DNA from: Prunus persica
Lineage: Eukaryota > Streptophyta > Magnoliopsida > Rosales > Rosaceae
DNA length: 64,000 nt
Direction of reading: 5' to 3'
Assembly (NCBI RefSeq): GCF_000346465.2
Contig: NC_034013.1
Coordinates: 1,612,143-1,676,142, forward strand
Part shown: in pieces, positions 22,953-36,049 of the stretch
How positions within the stretch are numbered: position 1 is the stretch's first letter
Layout: every line of letters starts with the position of its first letter
Program-made: the position numbers and the translations under genes
The notes under the pieces: model-generated
The model's database searches: none
What the model was told of the DNA's origin: nothing
Seen by the model: the letters and a program-made list of their open reading frames with translations, nothing else

Positions 22953-23352
22953 CAGCTTTCATTGAGGGATCTCTTAAATTAGCTTATTTGAGGGACACCT
23001 TTGAATGGCCCACTCCACATTGTATTTCACTAATCCAAACTATCTATGTTTTAGATACTCATTCAAAGATTATCTCTACAAAAAAATCACTTAAATCCGA
23101 CATCATTTGACCACTCAATTGAGTTATTGAAATTTTAGTACTTTCTTAAAGTACCGTGTTCATTGATTTTGTAGGATACAATTGGATATTGAAACGGTTT
23201 CAGATTTGTCTAAATTTTTGTAAGAATGATCTATGAATGTAAACTTAAAAAATAGATGGTTTGATCGTTGAAAAAAAAAAATCGTAGGGGACCCTAAAGG
23301 GCGTCCCTCAAATAATCATTATTTAAGGAATTCCTCAATAGAAATGGACTCT
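22953..23352. mobile_element. Foldback MITE inserted in the GSTF 5' flank
   Basis: The left end (TTTCATTGAGGGATCTCTTA ... TATTTGAGGGACACC) and the right end (GGGCGTCCCTCAAATAATCA ... GGAATTCCTCAATAGAAA) are inverted copies of about 50 bp. Comparison with the upstream duplicate at 22250-22490, which lacks this insert, shows an occupied versus empty site, so this is an insertion of about 400 bp. A TA-rich flank hides the exact target duplication. A truncated relative of the end lies at about 35040-35095. Confidence 0.75.
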
Positions 23353-23545
23353 ATATATATGTATGTGTGTGTAAATTCTTTCTATACTAATTGCGATACG
23401 AAATGTTATTTTGATTTAATTACTTTCTTTCCTAATTGCGAAGGAATGTCAGAAATCGGGAAATTGTAGAGATTTCTTGGAAGGAAATCTACATCAAATA
23501 CTACCTAACACGTACCAAGCACAAGAGAAGCCCCTCAGTAATCGG

Positions 23546-23553
23546 TATAAATA
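23546..23553 (+). promoter_or_regulatory. TATA box of the GSTF gene
   Basis: TATAAATA lies 76 bp upstream of the GST start codon, followed by a C/A-rich leader with no upstream ATG. Confidence 0.6.
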
Positions 23554-23628
23554 AATAAAGAATCAAGACCCTCTCCATCTCCACCTCCACTTTGATATTC
23601 TCCTCAACAATCACACACAAAACAACAA

Positions 23629-25931
23629 ATGGCACTCAAGCTTCATGGCCTTCCCCTCTCAACATGCACCGGTCGTGTCTTAACCATTTTCCATGAAAAA
23701 AGCTTGGATTTCGAGCTCGTCCCTGTCAACCTTCCTGCTGGAGAACACAAGCAGCCTGCTTTCCTCGCCAAAAATGTAATTATTTCTTCTTCTTTTTTGG
23801 GGATGTTTCAATTCAATTAATCGCACAAGTCATTCTTTTTGCCTTTTTGTTATTTCTGATTTGATTTCGTTTGCAGCCCTTTGGACAGATTCCAGTGCTA
23901 GAAGATGGTGATCTTACTCTTTTTGGTAATTATTCTTCAATTTATTATATATAGAACAGTATTTATAATTGATAATATTGCTCTAGATCCTCCCTTTCGT
24001 TCCCTTTCTCCTGGAGATCTGGATTTATGCACCGATCTTCGTGATTTTATTTTGTTTTGTTTTGTTTTCAAACCATGCACCCAAAGGCGGAACTACATGT
24101 AGACTAGATTGGGCTTTAGCCTAGTACAAGATCTGATCAAATATTAATTTGGTGCAAATTTTATAAGGTCTTTCCTATTCCCACGAATACTAGCCCACCA
24201 TTTTTTAAGCTAGAAGCTCACAAAGTCACATAATGGCTGCACATATATATTAATATAAGTTTTTTTATTACTTTTTGGTTTGGAGGTCACGTGAGTGCCT
24301 ATTGTATTGTTTGTTTGGTGTTATAAAAAAACAACTCACAGTCATTTCTCTCCATTTTGTATTGTTTCGTTGTTTTTTTATTAGCTTTTCCTTCACTTCT
24401 TCTCTTCTTTTTTTTTGGGTCAATCACTTATTCATTCTGTTCTTTTTCCAGTTCTCTCTTTCTCTGTCTCTGTCTCTCTCTTTTTCTGTATTCTATTTCT
24501 CTCTCTCTCTCTCCCGGGTGGGGAATCCACCACTACTGTGGTGGGAACCATTGTTTTCTGTATCCAGTTCTCTTTTTGGATGTGCTACTCCAACAAATTG
24601 TACTTTTGTTTGTGTTTATGCTTTTCACAGTTTTAGTTTCTGATTCCCACTTGGTTCTCACTATATCAATTAGCATTATTATAAATAAAAAAAAAAAAAA
24701 ATCTCATTGTTTATATAGAACTCCCATACCACTCAAAAATAAAATAAAATTTCTAGTTCCGCTATTGCATGCACCCTCTGTGAATTGCACTCTTGAATTT
24801 GATTGAAATTATAGGTATCTCAATACGCATGACTCATTCGGCAATATTCATCTACGTCCAGCAGTTTTTAAATTTTTTAATGAATAAGCCGTTTCACAAA
24901 CTAAAGATCATGGAATCTGTAACGGCAAATCAATAAAAAACTGTACGATTGGAGGAGTGGGGAAAACAATCAAACGGAAAAACAAAAGCTAATATAAATG
25001 TTTGTCTGGCATCCAATCTTCTCCGAACCCCTTCCTATCTTGATTCAATTTTTTGAGGAACCTTTTTTAAAATATTTTTTGGAGAACATTCTGAGTGAAC
25101 CCTAGTCTATATGTATTCATAATCATATACCCATGATTACTTTATGACTTTTGCTTATGGGTTACGAATTTGAATACCAACATAACGCAATGATTGTAAT
25201 AACAAAAATATTTGCGTCCTTTCTTAGAAGTTGGAACTCCTATTTTCACTATCAATCACAGTTTGACATGTATGTAAAACATTTTGTGTTTTTGTTAAAT
25301 TATTTTTGCAAATGTGTTAAACTGTGATTTGTAGGAACAAGAATCGTATTCTTCTGAAGAACGGGAAACAGTGTCCTTAACCATCTGACTTTTTTGTGTG
25401 CGCATATATTGAAGCTTTTAGTTTCTTTCCGTACTCATTCATTTGTGGAACAAATTGTTTTATTGAATGGCAGAGTCTAGAGCTATCACAGCATATGTGG
25501 CTGAGAAATTCAAGGACACTGGTGCCGATCTGATTAGGCACAACAACCTGAAAGAGGCTGCATTAGTGAAGGTCTGGACAGAAGCGGAGTCTCAGAACTT
25601 CAACCCTGCAATCTCTGCCATTGTCTTCCAACATTTGGTGGCGCCAATATACGGCATGACACCAGATCAAGCGGTCATCGACGCCAACCTCGAGAAGCTT
25701 GCGAAAGTGCTGGACGTGTACGAGGCTAAGCTGAGCAGCACCAAGTACTTGGCTGGTGATTTCTATAGCCTTGCTGACCTAAACCACCTTCCCTACACTC
25801 ATTATTTCATGAAGACTCCATGGGCTTCGTTGGTCAATGAGCGCTCCCATGTTAAGGCTTGGTGGGAGGACATTTCTTCTAGGCCTGCTTTCAAGAAGGT
25901 GGCTGAGGCCATGACCATGGGACAGAAGTGA
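23629..25931 (+). CDS. Phi-class glutathione S-transferase
   Basis: Three exons (23629-23775, 23877-23925, 25474-25931) give 217 residues, the normal GSTF length, and both introns sit at typical GSTF positions. The thioredoxin-like N-domain starts ALKLHGLPLST; the catalytic serine of the family should be one of the S/T residues near 11-14. The cis-Pro segment reads FGQIPVL, and the glutathione-contacting Glu-Ser pair is at 66-67 (ESRAI), split by intron 2. The all-helical C-domain follows (AESQNFNPAIS, YLAGDFYSLADL, the usual N-capping motif). GSTFs are cytosolic dimers that conjugate glutathione to electrophiles or carry flavonoids and other ligands. Intron 2 is about 1.5 kb, long for the family, and holds pyrimidine-rich and repeat-like DNA. 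Tail-to-tail with the RopGEF gene. Confidence 0.93.
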
Positions 25932-26002
25932 ATGAATAATGGAAACCAGAAAACTCCTACTAGGTTTAGGGTTTAATGGATATTTGGAAGGAGGCAGACT
26001 AG

Positions 26003-26039
<37 letters not shown>

Positions 26040-26948
26040 GGAATAACCAATAACATTATTGTGGGGTTGCTCTTGTTGAATAATCCATTATGAGATGACA
26101 CTATATTTTTGGGCTTAATATTGTTTTTGTTTTTATGTTTGCTTTGGGCTGGGTTCTGTTTACAAATTAATATTCAATGGTGGTCTCTGCAAACCCTTGT
26201 TTCTCATAACACCCAACCCAAAGCTAACCTTCTTTCTTCTTTAAAACTATAAATAAAAATCATTTTAAACTTCAACTAAGAAAAGGAAAAAAAAAAAAAA
26301 TCAAGAAGCCGCAGCCGCCATGGTGACCAAAAAAAATCACTGGCAACCTCCAATTTGGATCAGTAATGGTACCTTATAAACAGTAGTAACTTGCAGATAT
26401 AAACTTAACTAAGTTGGCTAGAGTGGATGTGCTCTTCACTTTTTTCACCGAATTCGAAAATAATAATTATAAACAGTAGCAACTTTCACAGATGCACCCC
26501 TAAGTTTTAATGGGCCTTTGATTGTATCCAATGCATTTTTGTGGCTCAATTACACTTTGCATCTCTATGGCTTTTGGGGCCTGTAACAGTTTGGTTCCAA
26601 TCTTTTAAAATTGGCAGAATTAAAACAACCTTTAAAATTGCAAATACACCGTGCCCTGTTCATCCAATGAAGTATTATTTTTGCGAAGGCACTTGGTGGG
26701 GTGATACTTTGCCACAACAAAACATCAGTAAGAATAATTCTGAACCTTGATCAATTAATTTATCACATGAACAACTCTTTATTTACTCTGAAATATTATT
26801 TCTCCATCTTCTTGCTAGCAAAATGCATGCATAGAAGCAATGCTATGGGTATACTATTCAAAGAGTCGACCTAAAATGGATTGGTAATCCATTAAGCATA
26901 TATGATAATCATTTACAATAAGAGTTGCTTCAGACCATACTTTTCTCA
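25932..26948. other. Intergenic DNA between the GSTF and RopGEF 3' ends
   Basis: The first 200 bp is the likely GST 3' UTR, with a (CT)n run at about 26006-26035. The last part is the likely RopGEF 3' UTR on the other strand. No gene is seen between them. Confidence 0.6.
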
Positions 26949-29900
26949 TCAAGGGGAGTTTGTAGGGGAAACACTCACACAAGCCTCTCTACCAATGCAC
27001 CATACACGTGCTCGACTTGGTGTTGCCGTCACAGGGCTGTCTTTAGCCACACTGTATGAAAATTCTAAGTCGATACTACCCAAAGTCGAATCAGAATGTC
27101 GGCGATCCCCCTTGTTCCCATCAATGAATGAGTATCTAATGTTTTGGCCAGCCATTGAAGAGTTATGGCTGATATTAATCCATGGAAAGTAACTTGATGC
27201 TGTAAATGAATTGGGATTGTTCAAAGCATCTTCTTGCAAAACATCTCCTACTCTAGACAGTATGCTGAAAGCCAAGTTTCCAAGTACTCGAGAATATGCT
27301 TCCATAATTGAATGCCCAACATCCTGTAGAAATTAGGAAGGTGACCAAAATTTATCATGCTTCTGCAAGTTTATGATAATGCAACATGATGATCAATGTT
27401 GATTTTCCAATCAAATAGTGAAGCTTTTATCAAATGGATAGTTATGAAGCTTACCTTGCCATATTGGATTTTTGTAACATCAAGAAAAGTTTGGGGAAGG
27501 TTGGGATATCTGGTTTTCAGCTGTTGTAAAAGTACTTCTGCTCGGTCCAATAGTGACTCCACCTTATCAATCTCGGACAACGGGTCCTTAATGAAGGACC
27601 AAGATGTTCGAACAGGAGATTTACCGCTAACTTGTTCTGTAATTCTTTCTTTCCAAGAAAATACAGCAGCTTCCAGCCTGTTAATGACCTCAAGGGCATT
27701 GTGTTCAGATTTTAGGTTAAGTGAATTGACCATTTCCTCAGCTGAGTTTGTTTCTGCAGTTAAGACCTTGTATAGTTCCTCACCAAGGCTTGCTTTTCCA
27801 GACTTAATACATGAAAAGAAATATAATTATGACCAACTCAACAAGGTCTACTCAGTCAAAAAGGAAGAATCTGCTTCTTTTTCCTTTAAAGTTACTTTGT
27901 GGAACAAGCTACAAGGTTAGTTCATCCTGCTAGTTAATCTACTGTTTAATCACCATCCTTTATAGGAAAAGAACAATATAGAGTTTGTTTTAGAAGTTGA
28001 GATGGGAACTACTCTGCACCAAAGCTTAGCAATATGTTGACTCAATGTCTTCATATGTATGAGTTAAACTAAAACCAGCCCATACTGCATTGATCATCAC
28101 AATGATCAGAAGAGCATAATATGTATAATTATCAAGCACATGATGATTTTTACTCGGATTAGCTTTTGATTTTCCCAAATTAAAAAATTTGATATGTTGT
28201 AAGTAATTAAGAATGCTCTCGTAGAAAAAAAAAGCTTCATTACCTTCGGAAGTGCATCCCTGACAACAGTTGGCACAGGCATTTCAAGCAGAACACTTTC
28301 ATTGATGGATCTGGCAGCCTTGAATACTTGATGAACCACCCTACCCTGATTGAGCAATTTCTGTTTTGCTGTATCAGACAGCCCAGTAGCTTGTACTTGG
28401 GGTGCTGGAAGCCACCATCTCTTGCTCTGACGTGAAACTTTGTTCCTTCCTTCTGCCCGGCTACCACCTTCTGCATACCAAAACTCAGTATTGACCATTG
28501 ACTCAAGTGTCTCCTGAAAAATTGAAGATTAATAAGGGGAACACAAGTTAATAGTTAAAGTGCTAAAAAAAAAAAACATTAAAAAAATAGAAGTTCCATT
28601 CCATGGATATTGTTGGCATTGAAGAGACCACCTACAATAAGCATGGAGTCCAACTTCTGAAGAGCTGGAAGATTCATGTGTATGTCTCCACGGGCTTTTG
28701 GGGTCATAATCTGCAGAAATAAGAATCAGTCACAAATCTCATCATCCTGTATTACATGTGACGACTCAATATAAACACAACTGAACTGAAAGGTACCTCT
28801 AACATCCGACCATTTGCACCATTTTGCTTAGCAGGAACCAGCTCAACCATATAGTTCGTAGGGGAGAGCAACCAGTCCATTTCTCTTCGCCATTTGCCTT
28901 TTCTCTCTTCAGGTAGTGGTTCCAGTTTCCACAGCTCTCCAAAAACTGTTGCTGCAAGTGCAATTTTATGCCCATATCAATGTGATGAAAACATTCTGTA
29001 TCAATTATGAAGACAATTTATGCCAATAATTTTGATGAGTATGTTGGTTGTTCTTAATGAATGTCAATCTCATGAGCCACATGAATAGACAATATTGTAT
29101 CGTAATATGTCCTATTGAGTATTCTACCATTTTCTTTCTACACCAGTACAAAATCATGGGAAAACATATAAAGGTTACGAAGATCCCTTTTTCCGCAGGT
29201 GAGAGAAGCAAATATAAAGCAAACCTGCTAGATTTGTGATGGCATTTGACAGTGCTACTGCTGTGCTGAGGCCCTTGTATCCTCCTGTGACATCTTCACC
29301 TAATAACAGCTTTGAAAATTTTTCTTTCATTTCCTCCACGTCTGAATTCTGAAGAACGTAAGATGGTTTTTCTTTGACATAGAAATGGTTGGGGCTGTCT
29401 AAGGGCTCCCATTCATCCAGTCTTTGTTCATCTCTGTTCACTGTCAACCATTTTGAAGAGAATGATCCAAAAGCATCTTTCCCTGAAGAACAGGTTGAAG
29501 CATCATCATCCAGTGAGTCAGTTGCAAACCCATCTCCTCTGCTTGTTGTGCTTTCATTTTCGAGAGATTGGCCGTTGAGAATGCAATTTTCAAGTCCATT
29601 GTATGTCATTATCCCTGAAAGGTTCAAGTTTCATCTCATCAGAGACGTGCAACTAAGCAGTAGAAGAGGATAAAAAGACACATGAAATTGGAGTAATATG
29701 CTTGAATTTTTTTCTTGGTACAACTAAAACATAGCTTTTGAGCAGAAAAAAAGAAGCAAAATGTCAGCTACAAGTTTGGTAACGAAGAAGCTATGATATG
29801 AGTTTAGTCACTACATAAGCTATGATAATGCAGGTTCCATAAGAAAAATGGAAGCATGATGACTTCTTGTTCTTTTTAAAATAGGAATTGTCTCTAACTA

Positions 29901-32058
29901 ATCCTCAAATCTTTTGTGCAATGTAATGTTCTAAGCAGCAGACAGATAGGACGAATCATGTCAGGTAAACTTCTATCCAGATACAACTCTTTTTTTTCCC
30001 CTGTTTGAAACCATAATTCAGAAACCATTCCTTAAATGTTCCTTCGGTATGTTTAAATGGGCGTGCAAAAATATCCAGATCCCAAGCCTATTCAGTAATA
30101 ATTCCTTAGAAACTATTTGTCTGTCCAGTCTGGTAGCCTATTGTTGAGTTACTTCCCATCAGAGAGAGTAGTGGATCCAGGAATTTTTCCTCATGGAGGC
30201 GAGATTAAGAAGCTCTCAGTCCTCATGCAGGTTAACTGCAGTGGCCTATCATTCATCCATTGATTACTCTTTAGGAAATTCGGTTGCCACTTCAAGGCAT
30301 TTTGTCAAACAACTTCCCCCAACTCTTTAAGTAACAAAACCAAAAAATCAAAGGCCAAACAACTAAAATGTATGGAAAGATAATTAAATTTGTGGGGTCA
30401 CTTGACCCCTTTTGCCCCTTAGTGAATCCACCACAGGAATTAGGTACAATTTTGGAAGAGATGGCAAAGAAATCTACCTTTGATCACTGTTCAAATTTTA
30501 ATAAGAACAAAGATTCTAATTCAAAGTAGAAACTTCCCAACTCATACAAATTGGAGCAAAGCAGCAAGGAACCTTCCCAGAACCATCCAAAATAGACTGA
30601 TAGGTGTTCTTTGGCTTGAAAATATTCTTTTCTGAACAGCCAGGTTAAAGAAAACATGGCCTGCTTAAGATGGTAATTATAATTTATCTATCAGTACGTT
30701 TCTCTTAACCATAGTGTGGTGGTGGTTGAGATTCTAACCTGCGATGGTTTTCATAATGAAAACACAATGAAAGAATACATATAAAACCTGGAAGGAGATC
30801 ATTGATCAACGGAGGAAATAAAATCCCTACCAAATATTGCATTAAACTTTTCAGATGAAAAGTCATGCATACAAAGACAACGACTTTTGTGTGTCCCACT
30901 TACTTAAGTCATTGTCTCATTCAGTGGACACTACCATATATTGCTGGGTCCACCCATTTCAATCAAATAATTATAGTCATGAAATTTTGGGGTCCTATTG
31001 ACAAATCACAGTCACTTCAGTTATGATATCTCTATTTTATTTTGAACACACAAAAAAGAAAGATAAAAAGAAACAAAGAAAGAAGATTCTTTCCATGCTA
31101 AAACAAAGCCAAAAGGTTCAAAGTATGGGGCAAAGAGCCCCATGTAGTTTGCATGTAAGAAAATACGTAAACCCATAAGCAGGCCCACTTACAGTACCTT
31201 TTGCCATGAAAATACAGACATTGATATCTCATCTTTAATTTTTTATAGCTACCTTCACTTGACATGATCCTAACATTAACTATCATTACCTACTGGCCTT
31301 CAAATTTCAAGATTCAAATAGATTTCAAAACATGAGAATGACATGTTGATATCTTCTTTTGGGCAGCATATGGATATCAATTTTTTACAAGGTAAAACCT
31401 TACTTTTGTCCCTAAGAAAATATATATATATATATATTGTTTGGTTCCTCTGCTGGAAATGCAAAGAGAAATGCGACAATTAAAAAAAAAAAAATACTAG
31501 GAAGACCGCATTTATATTACTCTTTCAAAAATTCACGATCAAAGAATACCAAAGAAATAAACTAAAAGTACATGAATAGTGTGCAGAAAAAAAAACAAAA
31601 ATGAATAGTGAAAATGCATTTGGTCTTCACTTCCAGGAGACAAGAACATTAAAGTCTACCAATGGTACCATAAATTTTGCTACTCAGAAATATAAATGCG
31701 GTACACAACTGGTTGGGGTCACTCATTCCCGGGCCCTTATGCAAAACCCAGCTTTTCAATTCGCCAAAATAAAAACTAAAAAAACAAAATATACAGCCTG
31801 CACCCATGTGGTAGGAAGTAGGTACATAAAAGCCTAAAAATTTCCAAAATTGCACAATTTGTTTGTCATATACTGCCTACTAAAGTGACTATATATCTTA
31901 AATCACGGCACAATTGAATAATCATAATAACAATAATGGAGAATAACTACTCCCATAAAATATTGAATACTAAAATATTTTAAAAACTTACTCTCTTGCT
32001 CATCAAAGTCGATGCTAATCTCTCTGTCCCGGGTGCAACAAGCAAGCCCTCTCCTCAT
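26949..32058 (-). CDS. ROPGEF14: Rop guanine nucleotide exchange factor, RopGEF14-like (PRONE domain)
   Basis: Seven coding exons keep one frame: 32058-31992, 29614-29225, 28951-28797, 28710-28636, 28513-28244, 27802-27455 and 27323-26949, giving 559 residues. The start is the first true ATG (MRRGLACC..., 32056-32058); the reading further upstream opens only at GTG. The short N-terminus, [14 protein letters not shown] then IMTYNGLE, is what I recall for Arabidopsis RopGEF14. The PRONE domain begins near residue 112 ([19 protein letters not shown]) and includes [16 protein letters not shown], the [15 protein letters not shown] block and the [10 protein letters not shown] segment before the WWLP motif. 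PRONE proteins load GTP onto plant Rho (Rop) GTPases at the plasma membrane downstream of receptor kinases. The tail after about 470 is variable and Ser-rich. Intron 1 is about 2.4 kb. Confidence 0.92.
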
Positions 32059-33700
32059 CCTTGCTAATCCCTTTTTGATCTTTTTGTTATTGAAAATACC
32101 AAACAGTGATTCCGAAGTATGCTCAAGCAATAAAAGCTGAGGCACCACGCTCTATACATATCAATCATTCCCAATCAAGAACAAAATGTATTAGAATCCA
32201 CTAAATTATACCCGTTATAAAAATAAAATAAAAATTAAGCATTACTAGATAGATGCATAAGTGGGTTAGGCGAGTTGGCTAGGGTACATCCAAATTTCAA
32301 TCTCTGACTCCCTCAATTAGATTTAAAACAACATTGGTAGATAGGCATTATTGAATTTATACTGGGACTCAATATGACTTTGAAAGGCCAATACCCAGTT
32401 TCGAGTGTCAACTTTTATTATTGCCTAGAGTCTTTAGATCACTTCACTAACATGTGTATTATGTATGTATGTGCATATTTAATTAGTTATTTAAGATTTA
32501 ACACACACACTAAGCTCGCTTAAGCACGAGCTGCTTAGAGAGACCATAACATATATTTATATATAAAACCCAGTGTGGTAGGCATGTGCAAAACATTATT
32601 GAGTCCAAATCTACCAAGCTAATGCACCTATGACACGTTTAGAAGTCAAGCAATCTGACAAGTTTATTTCTTTTCCTTTGCTCCTCTTAATGGAAACATT
32701 TTTTCAATTTTTTTTAAAAGTGGCCTAAAATCTGGGAAAGGGGAAGAAAGTTTTTTTTTTTTTTTTTTTTTTTTGGGACTGGTGGTTCAACTGGTACGTT
32801 ACGTTTCTACTCATGAGTGACTTTCAAATGAAACTATGTTTTTCTTTGTGGATAAACAGCCTTTTAGTGAACTTTAAAGGAAAAGATCTTTGCAAGTAAA
32901 ACTGAAGAGACTGATTATAATGAGTGCTTTTTGGACTGACAATCAAATCTCAAAAGATGAAGAAGGGGTTTTTTTTTTTTTCTTTAATGTCACATCTCAC
33001 AAAAAGCATTCAAAAGCCTGAGATCGATCCCTGCTTTTACAAAGAGATCAGAAAAAATCACAAAATAAAAATCCCACTCATTTTGAACACAAATGCTTCA
33101 ATGTTCATCATTCTGGATTATTATTATGAAATCACTTAAAAGCTGAAACACAAACTTGGAAAACCCAAGAGAAAAAGGAAAGGACCAACAGAGAATTGGA
33201 GAAAAAATAGTGCATTTTGGTTGGTGGTGGTTGGTGAAGCAAGCATATATATGAACTTTTGCTTACCTTCAATTTTTCAAGTGCCAATGAATCTTCCAAA
33301 GCTCATCACTTCTTCTTCCAACTGCAACTACTTCAATAAATTAAGCAACAAACACCCCCAAAGAAACCACTCATACATTTTGTGATTTGTGTATACATAT
33401 GATATGACTCATCATCACCTGGAGTGTGAAGGTATTGATTTTTAGAGAGAGAGAGAGAGAGAGAGAGTAGAAATGGGGTTGGGGGAGTGAAGGAGAGAAT
33501 ATAGGGGCTGTGGCATTTAATACAGAGGAATGGATGCTTTTCAGAGATACAGTAGAGAGGAAGAAAAACAGGGACATAACCCAAAACGAAAAAAGAAAAC
33601 TTTTTGAGAGGCTCCTCTCCTGTTTTTGAACGCATCCAAACTCCATCTTGACCGTCCACGACATCTGGGACCCAGAAAACAGTGGACCCAAATGACACTT
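32059..33700 (-). promoter_or_regulatory. RopGEF 5' leader with a probable 5'-UTR intron, and promoter
   Basis: A good minus-strand donor (AAG then GTAAGC, exon end at 33267) lies about 1.2 kb upstream of the start codon, suggesting a non-coding first exon that includes a (CT)n run (GA on the plus strand, about 33444-33469). The acceptor is not certain. The tract also contains a T-run at 32751-32774 and a segment near 32262-32330 that looks like a decayed SINE. No other gene is seen. Confidence 0.4.
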
Positions 33701-35562
33701 ACACGATCAGGATATCTTAAGGAGATTTGCAGGAAGGTCCACCTGACTTGACGTTAGTGGGGCCAAAGAAGACTTGGTGAGATCTAATGGGTAGCGCCGA
33801 ATTGTAATTTCGAAAACACAAATCGGAATGGGATCCATAATTGCCTTTTACCCAAAGCATATTTGAATTTGAAGAAAAAAGAATAGAGCTCTATTCAAAT
33901 CTTTTGAGTTGTAACTTGTATTAGTTGAATTGCTTTACGTTTTATGATCTTTACTATTCTTGATTTTGATGTTTCTATAGACACACAAGTTGTAAGGGGC
34001 GAGGGCGATGGTCAATTTTGCATTGTATGTATTTAAAGAGTAACTTTTTCTTTTCTTTTTAGACAGTCAAAATTATATATGAATCTCTTGATTAGATGTT
34101 TGACAATTGTTTTTTAAATTATTTACCCCAAAAAAATAAATTATATAAGTAAATGATTTCTCCCTAGATTTCATTGTGGGTGTAACTTTCAATTATTCAA
34201 ATCCAAACAAGGAAAGAACTTGCATAAATAAATTTAAAAGTATGTCGAAGAGAATGTAACATTTCTCTATATTTCTCTCCCTCTACCCCTCCTCCAACAG
34301 TTGTACCTCGAGATGGTTTGAGGGTCTGTCGAAATCATCCCGGGGCTGCTTGTCTTCTTTTTTCTTTTTTCCTCTTTTCATTGTCTCTTCCCTCTTCACC
34401 TTCCTCTTTCATCCTCCCCATATATGTTCCATGTCCTAACTCAACCTCTATCCCTAGAAGTCCCAATAGAGCAATTCCCTCTCTTCCATTTCTAATTCTC
34501 TCTACTTTCGACCCTTATATCATTAGATATGGGACCTATATTCACTCTTGGAAACATCTCAGACCTTTCTTTTGTTTAAGGTTTGATCATCTTTCACCAA
34601 CTAGCTTTCGTCCAGTAGTACTTCTTTTTCCAATATTAAAAGAGGTTTGGAGCTCGTATACCCCTCGTGTATGGACGAAAATAAAAAGGTTTGAGAATCT
34701 TTTCTCTCATTCTATGGTTCTCTTTATTTAAGACTATATATATCCATGATGTTTGATTTATCTCATATATTTATTTTATTTAGACATTCGCTATTCATTT
34801 GATGTATATCTGGAGTTTTGATTTCTTTCTCTCATCTCTCAATTGGGCACTTCGATATGTAATTTTTTTTTTCTCTATTCGGTTTGATGGTTTTGTTAAT
34901 TCCTATGCAAATTCCAAATTACAAAAAGCCTCTAGTTACTTCCAATCCTATATTTCCCTTCATCGAACTTAAGGAGGTTACAACATCTTTGTTGATTAGC
35001 TATCAATTCTCAAATATCCATATATATATACGTGCAATCCACTTACATTGAGGGATTCCTCAAATAATTTTTTTTGAGAGACACCCTTTAGTAGTGGCGG
35101 AGCCAGGAATCTTATCACAAGGGGTCTTATTGTAAAAGTTCCAATGAAAATTTAGGATGGAAATAAATATTGAAAATGAAATCATAGTACTTTCATTCAC
35201 AATTTTCCACGACAAGGTTTCATATTTTGAAAACGTAGCATTATAGCTTCATTTTCAATTCAAGCAAAAATATCTCTCTCAATATAAACAATCAAACTAT
35301 CACTCAACCATTGATCTCCTATTTTGTTCTGGTGGTGTAATATTTCAAATATTTTTTTTTTCTGTTCTTTGGTGGGTTGGTTTTGTGTTCCTATGTGCAA
35401 GAGGAGGAGGAGACAAATCTTTTTTTTTTTTCTTTCCCTCAGCAAACAAGAGGGCATGATCAAATGTCAAAATCTATAACAGAAATGCAATATCCAAAGC
35501 ATGAAAAGCAGTCCAACCAAGAAGAACCATCAATGGATGAACATTGAATGCATAAAGATTAA

Positions 35563-35703
35563 TCAAGTTTCATGCGGAGTTGGCAGAGAGGAGGAATTGT
35601 CATTGTTGTCGTTCGTGTGGTGAGGTGAACATGTCGTTTGGGAGAGAGCCAAGAGAAAAGAGAATAAGGCAAGAAGCATGGAGAGGAATGGAATTAGAGG
35701 CAT
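35563..35703 (-). CDS. Possible small secreted peptide (46 residues), unrecognised
   Basis: From ATG 35701-35703 the frame encodes a strongly hydrophobic start (PLIPFLSMLLALFSFLLAL) that looks like a signal peptide. A short polar tail rich in N, D, S and H, with one Cys, ends PTPHET. It could be a small secreted peptide gene or simply a chance frame; I know no family for it. The frame is open upstream but without an ATG. Confidence 0.2.
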   Translation of the reverse strand: MPLIPFLSMLLALFSFLLALSQTTCSPHHTNDNNDNSSSLPTPHET

Positions 35704-35980
35704 GAGATCTCTTCTTCTATGGAACTGACTTGTGCTTCCCAATTTCAATCTCAAGCTCAAATTTGCAACAAAAAATTTCAATTTTGGATTTCAGACTTTC
35801 AGTCAATCGCTGTGTTTGAAAAACCGGCTTAGGCGGATTGACTCATTTTTTGGTACCGAACCTGGAGGACGAAGCAACCGAAACCGAGGGAAACAAATCG
35901 AAGGTTGAGTTGATAGAGAGGCGAAATGGCTGTGACTGCAAGTGCAAGCTTAGTGTTCGTGTTGAATATATTGAAAGCAT

Positions 35981-36049
35981 ATAGCTGCGCGGCTATACTT
36001 TTAGAATATTCAAATATACTAATATTTAAAGGTAGTAGCCGAACGGCTA
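35981..36049. repeat. Second locus of TAGCCG-type palindromes
   Basis: ATAGCTGCGCGGCTATA (35981-35997) and TAGCCGAACGGCTA (36036-36049) are of the same form as the cluster at 21.15-21.38 kb. Both loci are next to CTATACTCTTTA, so they are copies of one repeat family. Confidence 0.65.

Noticed and set aside
24275..24806. Plus-strand hydrophobic frames in GSTF intron 2
   Set aside because: Low-complexity pyrimidine-rich DNA giving F/S/L-rich peptides in several overlapping frames; lies inside an intron.
27396..27920. 174-codon plus-strand frame
   Set aside because: Antisense of RopGEF exon 6, which has clear PRONE similarity on the minus strand.
34318..34731. 137-codon plus-strand frame
   Set aside because: Starts at TTG, pyrimidine-rich, no recognisable domain.
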